64,000 nucleotides of DNA from Marsupella aquatica (Eukaryota > Marchantiophyta): the NCBI GenBank assembly GCA_973895155.1, contig OZ316897.1, forward strand, positions 12,276,001-12,340,000, written 5' to 3'. The notes beneath the pieces are model-generated. The model saw only the letters and a list, made by a program, of their open reading frames with translations. It made no database searches and was not told the origin of the DNA. Shown in pieces: positions 1 to 9,069 of this stretch; position 1 is the first letter of the stretch, and the number at the start of each line of letters is the position of its first letter. A program made the position numbers and the translations under genes.

Positions 1-108
1 CCTATTGTTCTTCTCAGAAAATTCTTAAGTCTTCCCTTCGAACCAATAAAATGACCCTATACTTCGTCGCACGTGATATGCCATTTTTGTGGAAGTGAAA
101 CCCCCGAG
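1..108 (-). mobile_element. End of a TIR DNA transposon (second copy of the 3044-3371 family)
   Basis: Read on the minus strand from 108, the terminus is CTCGGGGG followed by sequence clearly similar to the left end of the element at 3044-3371, including a shared ATCACGTGCGACGAAGTATAGG stretch allowing for small differences. The terminus stops exactly where the Copia-1 5' LTR begins at its second base (109). The rest of the copy lies outside the window. The best reading is an insertion one base inside the LTR, with GTTAGAAA (109-116) as the right-hand target duplication. No protein is encoded in the visible part. Confidence 0.7.
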
Positions 109-405
109 GTTAGAAACTGCGTTGTACTCGTGACGTGACATTAAGGGAGTAATAGACCACTCGCTGTCCTTAGTACTATGAGCTTGACAAGAGCGCATTA
201 TGCGCTCCCCACTTACGGTAGTAAATACAGTAGGTGCGCCCCATGCGCTCCCCACTCTGCTTAGTTAGCGGTGTCTCTTATTACTAGTAGGTCTAGGTTA
301 GTAGCCCAGTCCGTCGATCTCCCTTGATCTGCGATCTCCTCTCTCTACTTATATGGCCCTCCGCTGCATCTTCAGTATTCAGTCTACTTACGATAGATTC
401 CAACA
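109..405 (+). repeat. 5' LTR of Copia-1
   Basis: It matches 5607-5899 almost base for base and ends ATTCCAACA directly before the primer binding site. The first T of the canonical TGTTAGAAAC start is missing, replaced by the end of the transposon at 1-108. A 5-bp GTGAC duplication near the start is absent from the 3' LTR. A short direct repeat, ATGCGCTCCCCACT, occurs twice inside. Confidence 0.92.
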
Positions 406-418
406 TGGTATCAGAGCC
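406..418 (+). other. Primer binding site of Copia-1
   Basis: TGGTATCAGAGCC directly follows the 5' LTR. This is the usual plant Copia site complementary to the 3' end of initiator methionine tRNA, so it marks where minus-strand DNA synthesis would begin. Confidence 0.92.
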
Positions 419-601
419 AGGGCTCTGAAAGATTAGCTACATCTTCGTAATCTGAGATTAGAACGATAGTGCAGTCATCAGGTAGAAAGTGTCCCTGATT
501 AGCGCACTCTTTAGACAGCTCCTCGTGTAGAAACGAGATACGTGTAACTACAGTCTGAGTGAGAATTCCTCAAACTGCACTTACACCATCGGTAATCCCA
601 G

Positions 602-3600
602 ATGGACCTACTTAGATTATTCTCAGAGAGCGACAAGCTCGATGGCTCTGTGAATCACATGACTTGGACCATAGTGGTCAAGAATCTCTTGCGAAGAGAT
701 GAACTATTTGATGAGCTGAACTTTGGCGTGAAGCCAGACGCCAATGGTGACATTGTTGACGGAGGTCAGCACCTGACGGCAGCTGAAAAGCAGAAGAAGA
801 AGGTTCGGGCAACTTCAATCTTGGCAGCTACAGTCAAGTCCAAGTTCCTGCCCACTATTGACCGATACAATGCTGACCCTGCCAAATGCTGGGCACACTT
901 TCAGCAACGATTCGGAGGCAATCTTCTTCAGCGACAGTTACTGTTGGAGCAGAAGCTTCAAAGCGTCACCATGAGCAATGGTGGCTCGGTTGAAACGTAC
1001 ATCAACATTGTTAACGAGCTTGCTGGTCACTTGTCCAGCATCAATGCCGAGACCGATGAGACTCGCCTAATACACATCGTACTTAAAGGGCTCCCAAGTT
1101 CCTGGGGTCCCTTTGTCTCTATGTTTGCAGCTGATCTGTCTCGCACTCCAAAGCCAACCTACTCCAGTCTGGTTGAACGCCTCCAGGCTGAAGAGTATTG
1201 GAAGAAGGGGAAGCAGATCGAGGTGACGGAGGAAGCAATGGCTGTTACACGTCACTTTGGTCGAGGTCGGGGACGCTTTCAGCCACGAAACGATGGCTAC
1301 AATCAGCCACGAGGAAACGGCAACTTTGGCAACTTTCATAATCCACGTCCAAATCCTGCTGGACGTGGCAAGAGGCTCGGGAACTGCAACTATTGCAGCA
1401 AGGTAGGTCACTGGGAAGCTGATTGTGACCTTAAGAAACTAGATGATCAGATTGCTGACCTACAGTTGAAAGCTGCAGGCATTCGCAGGTTCCGTCCCCA
1501 GGCCAACATTGCTGAGCTCCTCCCTGAGGCAGAGGTCGACGAAGAAGACCAGATTGAGTTTGCCACTGACGAAGGCGAACCTATCGAGATCAACTTCACT
1601 GAGATCAATGCTCAGCGTAGCTCTAGCGAATGGATTTTAGACTCCGGTGCAAGTACTCATGTGAGCGGTGATAATGTTGTGTTCCACAATATCACCCCAG
1701 GTGCCCGCTCTGATTCTGTAACCACTGCCAATGGCACTCAGCTTCCCGTAGCTGGCCAGGGCAGTGTCTCCGTTGATGAGAATAAAGTTGTCTCCAATGT
1801 TTTGTACGTCCCGGGTCTGAAACGTAATCTTCTATCCATCGGAAATCTAACAGATGCAGGACACCTTATTCTCTTCAATTCTAAGTCCTGTTTCATCTTT
1901 GACAAAGATAATCCACGGAAGGTCTTCCTCCACGGCACCAGAGATCCTCGGAACAAGCTTTATAAGCTTTGTCAACGACTTCCTATTCTCACTCCTCCCT
2001 ATTCACCATTACGTGTACAGCTTCGATCAACTCCTGCACTGGTTACTGAGGTCTCAACTCCTGATCATGCTGCACCAGTCTCGACCACTGCTACATCGAC
2101 TTCCGATCAAGTCGAACTCTGACATCGACGCTTAAGTCACGTCAATTACCAGATGGTACACCATATGTCTAAGGGCTCCTTAGTTACTGGTATTCCGCTG
2201 CTACCACGAGTCAAACGAGTTTGCCATACCTGCACACTTGGCAAACATCATCGAGAGAAGATTCCAAAACATTCCATGACTCGCACTTGTCGCCCTTTGG
2301 AACTTATTCACACTGATCTATGTGGACCAGTCCGAGGTCCTGCCCCTTCCAAGTATATCCTAACCTTCATCGATGATTTTTCCCGTTTCACGTGGGTTTA
2401 TTTCTTATCCAGAAAAAGTGAGACATTTGATATCTTTAAGGAATTTTGAATTATGGTTGAGAATAAATTCTCCCACAAGCTAAGTTGTCTCCGCTCTGAC
2501 CGTGGTGGAGAATACATGTCTACCGAGTTCCTTGAGTTTTGCAGAGAAAATGGCATTCGACGACAATTGACTGTGGCTAATGCCCCTCATCAAAACGGGG
2601 TGGCTGAACGGAAAAATCGCACACTTCTTGAAGGCGCTCGCAGTATTCTCATTGGTTCACACACCCCTCTCTCACTTTGGACTGAGAGCATCCGCACGGC
2701 CAACTATATTCAAAATCGTTCAGGCACGAAGGCCCTCCGTCAGACTACTCCGTTCGAAGCTCTTCATGGTACTAAGCCTGACCTTGGGCACCTTCGCGTG
2801 ATTGGCTGCACGGCATACGTGCTTCTTCCAGACTCACTATGCTCCAAATTAAGTGCTAAGTCTATCCCTACTTTATTTCTTGGTTATGATGAGGAGTCCA
2901 AGGCTTATCGATGCTACGACACCGTGCGCCACAGAATTCTCATTTCCAAAGATGTTATTTTTGATGAGAATACGATGTGCATCCCTTCCACAGTTCGTTC
3001 CTCTGCTGCTGATTTTTTCACCAGACTTCTCTCAACTTCAGATCTCGGGGGGGTCACTTCCACGGAAGTGACACATCACGTGCGACGAAGTATAGGCCCA
3101 TTTAAATGGGTGTGGCGGAAGACTTCCAAAGTTTGGTGGAAGAACACATAGGGCATGTTTTATTGATTGGTCGACTTTAAAGAACACATAGGCCTATTTA
3201 ATTGCAAAAAATACTTTCTATAAAGTTTTTAGGGGTTTTTTAATAAAAAATGACAAAATTTTAAGAAAGAAAGGGTTTTGCAAAAAAATATTTTTCACTT
3301 TAAAGTTAGGGGGGTCAAACCCTAAAACGTCGCACGCGATGTATGACCCTCCATATAGTGACCCCCCCGAGCTTCAGATGAGGATCCTCTCGACCAACAA
3401 CATCGACCTGGGCCTCTCGTCCCAGAGGGGGAAATTCTTCCTGGACCCGAGCAAGTCCAGCATGGCATCGTGGACCAGGCCAACATCATACCTGCTGATG
3501 CTGCTCAACCTGAGCCCGCTACGCCAAATATTCAGCCCAACATTCCAGCAGTTCCTCCTCCACCTCGGCCGGCTGCCACTCGACATTCTCTAAGAGCTCA

Positions 3601-5284
3601 TCGACCACCACCTTGGCACGATGACTACGATATGAGCACCAACTTAGTTGAATCTGCTAGTCCAGAATGTGAGCAGCTATCTCCAGAGGAGGCTCTCAAA
3701 CATCCTGGCTGGAAAAAGGCTATGGAAGAAGAGATTGCATCTCTCCTGAATATGGGGACTTGGGAACTTGTGTACCTCCCCGCTGGCAGAAGAGCTCTTA
3801 CAGCCAAATGGGTCTTTCGGGCCAAACCCGACTCCACCCGGTTCCGTCTCAAAGCAAGGTTAGTTGCTCGTGGATTTGAGCAAAAATTTGGTGTAGACTA
3901 TAATGAAACCTTTGCTCCTGTAGTTAAATGGTCAACATTGCGCACCATCATTGCCTTAGCTGTTGCCAACGGATGGCCTCTCCATCACATGGACGTTGTC
4001 ACCGCCTTCCTGAATGGCACCCTTACGGAAGAAATTTATATGCACCAACCACAGGGTTTTGTCATTCCTGGCAAAGAAGGCATGGTCTGCAAACTACGAC
4101 GGTCCCTTTACGGATTAAAACAATCCCCCCGGGCATGGTATGAAGAAATTGACTCTCACTTAAGATCTACCGGATGGACTCGGAGCCTTGCTGACCCAAA
4201 TCTCTACTTTCGACACCAAGATGGTCAGCTAGTTATCATCATGCTCTACGTTGATGATCTACTTATCACCGGTAGCTGCTCAGATCAAATTGCTACAGTC
4301 AAGGCTCACCTTCATCAAAAGTATCATATGAAGGACTTAGGCCTGGCACAAAAGTATCTTGGAGTCGAATTTCTTCCCACCCCATCTGGAATGATTCTTC
4401 ACCAGACGGCTTACTGTGAACAACTTGTTCAGGAATTTGGCATGCAGGACTCCAAACATGAGCATATTCCGCTCCCAGAAGGACACGTTCTTACTTGTGA
4501 CACTAGCACGCCCTCTGTGGATGTCACTGATTATTGTCATGCTGTTGGCAAGTTAATATTTCTCACCCATACTCGACCCGACATCGCATACGCTGTGGGG
4601 ATTGTCAGCCGCTATATGTCTTGTCCACAACAACGTCACTGGGAATCCGTCAAGCATATTCTTCGTTACCTAAAGGAGACTACCAATTTTGGCATTCAAT
4701 TTCAGCGCTCTAATACGTCTCTTCTTCAAGGCTTCACGGATGCTGACTTTCTAGGCTGTCCTGATACTCGTCGCTCCCGAGGTGCCTACCTCATTCAGCT
4801 TGCCAATGGACCTATCTCCTGGTCCAGCAAACTCCAAACCACTGTATCGGATAGCACTACTGAAGCGGAATACAAAGCGTTATCTGAGGGCACCAAGGAG
4901 GCTGTTTATGTGCGACGACTCCTTCTGGAACTTAATGATACCTCGGCTATTAAGGTCCCTATTGGTATTTCAAATCCAACCATCCAGGGCAATCTTGCTC
5001 AGGCCTCTACTCCTACTTCTTTAGACGTTCATTTACATTGTGACAATCAGGGCTCTATCAAGCTGGCCAAAAATCCTGTGTTCCATGCACGCACCAAGCA
5101 CATCGAAGGAAAGCATCATTTCGTGCGCGAAAGAGTGCTAGAGGGGGAAGTTACTCTGTCTTACATTAACACAGCTGATAATCCCGCAGATTTACTCACG
5201 AAACCTCTTTCGAGACACAAATTCGAAAAACATCGACAATTTATTGGGGTCACTTCGATTTCAGAAGTAGATGTTCAATCCTAG
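602..5284 (+). pseudogene. Copia-1 gag-pol polyprotein, broken by two stops and an insertion
   Basis: One reading frame holds the whole polyprotein. Gag runs from the ATG at 602 and ends in a CCHC zinc knuckle (CNYCSKVGHWEADC, about 1387-1428). The protease has LDSGAS near 1638. The integrase has a CHTC pair near 2222 and catalytic D, D, E in HTDLCGP, RSDRGGEY and NGVAERKNR. Reverse transcriptase has YVDD near 4250, and RNase H ends in LLTKPL. Breaks: TGA at 2120-2122, in the place of the conserved tryptophan of the usual LWHRRL motif; TGA at 2447-2449; and the transposon at 3044-3371. Frame is kept across all breaks, since 328 bp plus the 8-bp duplication is a multiple of three. Decay is therefore by point mutation and insertion, not frameshift. 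There is no sign of host use. Confidence 0.92.
3044..3371. mobile_element. 328-bp non-autonomous TIR DNA transposon nested in Copia-1
   Basis: The ends are perfect 15-bp inverted repeats, CTCGGGGGGGTCACT, with weaker inverted similarity further in (CATCACGTGCGACG against CATCGCGTGCGACG). It is flanked by identical 8-bp direct repeats CTTCAGAT at 3036-3043 and 3372-3379. Removing it with one duplication restores the Copia reading frame. An 8-bp duplication fits hAT-like or some other TIR superfamilies; the G-rich terminus does not settle which. The interior is AT-rich and has no transposase, so mobility depended on an enzyme encoded elsewhere. Confidence 0.9.
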
Positions 5285-5597
5285 TATTGCTGAAATCGAT
5301 CAGCTCTACCTCCTGTAAAGTCTTATAACGCCTCACCACTACTCTCCTCCACCAGCTGCATCGACTCACCCGCCACTACTGACAACAAACTACCGGCTCT
5401 ACCGGCTCTACTGGCTCTTGCATCAATGGAATCCACCGTGCCATTATCCGGCAACCGATGTGCAGCACAGTAAAGGCATACCCAAGCATCTCGCAGCTTG
5501 CACTGAGACACACTATCAAGATGCCAATGAACGACATTTTTTCTCTCTCATCTCGCCGCACTCCGCCTTCTGCACTCTGTTCCTCCCTTACTCACTC

Positions 5598-5606
5598 GAG
5601 AGGGGG
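5598..5606 (+). other. Polypurine tract of Copia-1
   Basis: GAGAGGGGG lies immediately before the 3' LTR, the expected priming site for plus-strand DNA synthesis. Confidence 0.85.
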
Positions 5607-5899
5607 TGTTAGAAACTGCGCTGTACTCGTGACATTAAGGGAGTAATAGACCACTCGCTGTCCTTAGTACTATGAGCTTGATAGGAGCGCATTATGCGCT
5701 CCCCACTTACGGTAGTAAATACAGTAGGTGCGCCCCATGCGCTCCCCACTCTGCTTAGTTAGCGGTGTCTCTTATTACTAGTAGGTCTAGGTTAGTAGCC
5801 CAGTCCGTCGATCTCCCTTGATCTGCGATCTCCTCTCTCTACTTATATGGCCCTCCGCTGCATCTTCAGTATTCAGTCTACTTACGATAGATTCCAACA
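5607..5899 (+). repeat. 3' LTR of Copia-1
   Basis: It begins TGTTAGAAAC and ends ATTCCAACA, the canonical TG...CA ends. It is about 99% identical to 109-405 apart from the 5-bp indel. It is joined at 5900 to sequence homologous to the Roco gene on the minus strand. Confidence 0.92.
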
Positions 5900-6234
5900 A
5901 AACTCTCCAGTGCAGAAAATTGACCAGATGCCACAGCCTCGGCAAGGCGGCGTAACTGTCCACTCCCAATATCCTGGCGGTCTAGCTTGATGACTGCCAC
6001 TTGCGTCAGATTGCCGCGCTTCATGGCGTCCCGTAGTTTCTCCATACTTGTAATTTCGATCCGACTGCTGCTGCCAGTGCTAGCCGACTCAGGCGCGACA
6101 TCTTGACGCCCAGCCTGCTGCCCCCAACCAGATTTATCATCGGAGTGACGAAAGTGTTCCCCTCCTGTTCCCTGCGACTCTTCTTGCCTAGACTCTCCAC
6201 CCGTCACTCCATTCGCGCCCTCTCTTCGATCCAT
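5900..6234 (-). pseudogene. Truncated copy of the Roco gene N-terminus
   Basis: From the ATG at 6234 this encodes about 112 residues matching the start of the Roco protein at 30152, including MDRREGANGVTGGES, a low-complexity Gly/Ser/Gln segment and the first leucine-rich turn. Identity is roughly 80% by eye, with one extra residue in the LRR start. The frame has no stop before Copia-1 cuts it at 5900. The missing LRR, Roc and COR parts are not in the window; they may continue to the left of Copia-1. As it stands it cannot make a GTPase. Confidence 0.85.
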
Positions 6235-6364
6235 TGGATTAACTCGATATCGTACCCTCCGACAGGTTCCCTCCTCTGAATTCCACAAGCAGCTCTGTCG
6301 TCAATTGGTCCCAGGAAATCCAAGCGGATCAGTTTGATCCAGACAGTCAATTGCCGGACTCAAA

Positions 6365-6832
6365 TCAACGATGGTCCTTGGTACCTGGTGATCGCACCTC
6401 CCACCAGGCTTTTTTTATCCTCCAGAATGGTGAAACAGCTAGAGCAAATTGATTCAGTTCGATGCCTCTCGAATCCCCGACTCTTGCCAATGCTGATTGG
6501 AGCTGAGCAGGCCTTTTCTCCCACCAAGGTGTTGAGGAGACTACAGAACCACCAGTAGCGCCTGAAGCCAGCTCGATTGGAACATGCAAGTCAATGTAAT
6601 CGTCATTGATGTCGTGTATCCAACGCTTTTGATTTCCGGCAAACGCTGGACTCTTCATTTGCATGAGACAGACCTTCGACACTGCATTCGTGAAGACGTT
6701 TGGATCTGACTGAAAAAGAGGAGAAAAGTTTGGGCTAGCAGCATTGATCGTGTAGACAAGGATTGTTTCAAGATGTTGTGAATGATCGATTGAAAATTGA
6801 CCTACTACGCGAGCAGTTATTAACATATTCAA
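6365..6832 (-). other. ORF conserved between both duplication arms, upstream of the Roco copy
   Basis: An open frame in the Roco direction encodes a segment with HDINDD and ELASGATGGSV that is also open in the right arm (29424-30026). The two arms keep much of the reading but diverge at both ends of it. It could be an upstream exon, an exon of an older neighbour gene, or chance openness in recently duplicated DNA. I do not recognise the protein. Confidence 0.3.
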
Positions 6833-7512
6833 TCCTACGACAGAGGGAGACTTGTCTGATTACCGAGACATTACTGATGCATGCTTTGCCGATTTGAGTA
6901 AGCTGAAATGGAACGATCCTGATCCCGGCATTCTTTCTGCTGCACAGGATGATCAACCAAAGAGTACAATTAATCAGCGGTGAAAATGGGAAATTGAAAG
7001 CTAAAATTCTCCAGGGGAATGTTGAGAGCTTTGTGGAGGCGCAGTTGGTGATGGGGGAAACATTAATCAAACCGAATTATCAAAGTTTAGTCATGATCGT
7101 TCTACCTAGGACACAGGATGTAAATAGAATCTATGGTTCGAGAGATGACGACCCAATCCACAGGCCGCGTCCTTCTTAAGAATTCAGATTCGCAAGACAG
7201 ATTAAACATTCAACATAGACAAGATGACTTACCTGAACGAGAAACATACTCGAGGAAATTTTCATCCGGGTTTTCATCCAGTCACGAAAAACCAAAGCTT
7301 GCCTGAACACTGGCAGCAGCATTTAACTCGGAATGAGTTCACGCCTACAACCAAGCACATGGTGGCCGTATGGGAAGTCACTGCACAAGGAGTGGATGTG
7401 TCATGGAACCTTTCGTAGTCTTTACGAATTGATTTTGGCCATGGATGTGCCATGGATGTTGTACTAAGCACATTTCGTTGCTGATATGCCTGTCTATACA
7501 ACCTAAGGGACA

Positions 7513-7746
7513 ACTGACCCGCAAGCTTTAGAGACTTTGCTTCTGTTTAGTGAAGAGATCAATGTGAAATACCCGTTGCTTGATTCAGATAACTTCTCTG
7601 GCTGCCTTTTAGGTAGACTCATTTTACACCACTGGACTAGCGAAGCCACAGTCCCGTCTCTGGAAGCACGTGATGCATTTGTTGCAGAACAATATCCGAT
7701 TTGGGGTTCAGTGACAAAGGCGATCAAAAGAGTCAAGCGGCAGTAA
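7513..7746 (+). CDS. Possible last exon of an unidentified gene divergent from the Roco copy
   Basis: A plus-strand open frame ends in a protein-like tail, TKAIKRVKRQ, then a stop at 7744-7746. An upstream plus-strand stretch (about 6975-7140) is also conserved as a reading frame in the other arm. In the right arm the equivalent frame (complement of about 28640-28870) is broken by a one-base indel, so at least that copy is not functional. The opposite strand is also open here, so the coding strand is uncertain. No family was recognised and no start codon was found; it would need upstream exons. Confidence 0.25.
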   Translation, partial: TDPQALETLLLFSEEINVKYPLLDSDNFSGCLLGRLILHHWTSEATVPSLEARDAFVAEQYPIWGSVTKAIKRVKRQ

Positions 7747-7936
7747 GGTGCCCGATTTGCAACCAACAGAACTAACTATTCCTCGACTTCAAAAACTTCA
7801 GAGAACTTCAGGGGACTCCTTCCATTCTGTGAACATTATAGTAAGAGACTTCTCTACTTCTGATGAGAATAGCTCGCCACAACAGTGATAGAGGAGGGTA
7901 TACCTGGATGCTGTAGAAGTACACTTCTAGGAGTAG

Positions 7937-7984
7937 ATTCGATGTGAACGCCAAAATAATATTCGATGTGTACGCCAAAATAAT
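7937..7984. repeat. 24-bp direct duplication
   Basis: Two adjacent copies of ATTCGATGTGAACGCCAAAA plus TAAT, differing at one base (aacg/tacg). The right arm has a single copy. It lies at the edge of the inverted duplication. Confidence 0.85.
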
Positions 7985-8079
7985 ATTCAATTGGGATGCT
8001 TTCATGTTGTGTGACAGTCTCGAACTGCCCAGTCTAGTACAGCGAGGACGGGCCCAAACAATCAAAAGCTACTGTAAAT

Positions 8080-8560
8080 GGTGGGCTCTCGGCACGACTT
8101 GCCAAGTTACTGGAAGGCATCGAAAGTCACGACTCGTGACCGAATAAGGTCACGGGTAGGTACGAGGGATCACTGGGCCCTGTGGAATCTGAAGGGGATG
8201 GGAGCAGGGTTGCAGCATCACTCTACCTTGTCTTCAGAGTGGAAAAATATGGCTCCCGTGGAAGCAAATCGTCAAAAAAAATTCTCTTTTCAGTTGCGTT
8301 TGACAAACCTGGTACTCAATTGGAAGCTTCAAGGTAAGTGTCAGCTTCAAGAAGATTGGTCTTGGCCAATCGATTGTGATAGATTGTGAAGACTCTGCAA
8401 GGATTGGATTGAATGGAACGATGATATCTTGTTCTTTATTTTACATGCCTGCGACGAACCCCCCAGCGACGAACCCCAAAAACGATTTCGTTTGGAAGTC
8501 CCGCCTCCGTGGGTCCAGGACATCGAGTACAGTAGTCGAATCAAAGTTTTCTTGCACTAA
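8080..8560 (+). repeat. Dispersed repeat R1, copy A
   Basis: It shares long stretches with 13990-14830, 17290-18120 and 27450-28070: a block around GGTGGGCTCTC...ACTTGCCAAGTTACTG, a block around TTGCGTTTGACAAAC, and an ending around TGTGAAGACTCTGCAAGGAT. No coding capacity, tail or clear terminal repeats were seen, so the class is unknown. Copia-2 inserted about 60 bp beyond its end. Confidence 0.7.
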
Positions 8561-8626
8561 CTCCTGTAGGCAACAGGGACATCCTCTGAATAGCCCCTTA
8601 TCTGATGGAATGAGAAACAGACTAGT

Positions 8627-9069
8627 TATGATCAGGAGTATCAAAACGAGGTAAAGTGCACACGGAAGTACGTGAAGAGAATACACGTGAGGAACTCAAT
8701 GCTGTGAGAATTGGAGACAGAAAATAGTAAACATCGAGTCCATGAGTTCCAGTGAAAAAGCTTCGAATCCTCTATTGAATATTGAACTCTGAGTACCCCG
8801 AGAATCAAACCGGACATAAGTACTTCAACCAAGAGCATTGCTCGCCCGGGGAGAAAAGCTAGTTTGAATTCTTAACAGGATAAACATGAGGATCGAGCAT
8901 CCACTAGACAGGAGCGGGGAGAGCAGAGCACAACACGTGTTGAGTCCCCGCTGTCAAAACACCCCGCGTCCTTTTACATGTAAGGACAGTAAGCGGTGCA
9001 GGAAAATTCACAAAACTACAGAAAGAACGTCGAGACAAAGAACAGTAAAGGGAGAAAATCCCTTTCACA
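8627..9069 (-). repeat. 3' LTR of Copia-2
   Basis: 443 bp, identical to 13424-13866 except for one base at 8996. The gag-pol stop codon (9065-9067) lies in its first bases, so coding and LTR overlap. Confidence 0.94.

Larger units (their letters stand above)
109..5899 (+). mobile_element. Ty1/Copia LTR retrotransposon, Copia-1 (defective)
   Basis: The order is LTR, primer binding site, gag-pol, polypurine tract, LTR. The LTRs (109-405 and 5607-5899) differ by about three substitutions and one 5-bp indel, so the insertion is fairly young. The domain order protease, integrase, reverse transcriptase, RNase H defines the Copia superfamily. The element cannot be autonomous: the coding frame has two nonsense codons and a 328-bp DNA transposon inside it. 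It landed in the partial Roco copy, whose sequence resumes at 5900. The 5' target duplication is not visible because the transposon at 1-108 covers that edge; the 3' flank begins AAACT. Confidence 0.93.
5900..7967 (-). repeat. Left arm of a roughly 2-kb inverted duplication (Roco 5' region)
   Basis: The reverse complement of this stretch aligns along its length with 28436-30484 with point changes and small indels. It holds the first part of the Roco coding sequence and about 1.7 kb upstream of it. Similarity stops near 7967 on one side and is cut by Copia-1 at 5900 on the other. The two arms lie about 20 kb apart in opposite orientation, with Copia-2 and the ankyrin gene between them. Boundaries are good to a few tens of bases. 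Confidence 0.85.

Noticed and set aside
25-255. Minus-strand frame across the left edge
   Set aside because: It runs through a transposon end into an LTR and is a chance frame.
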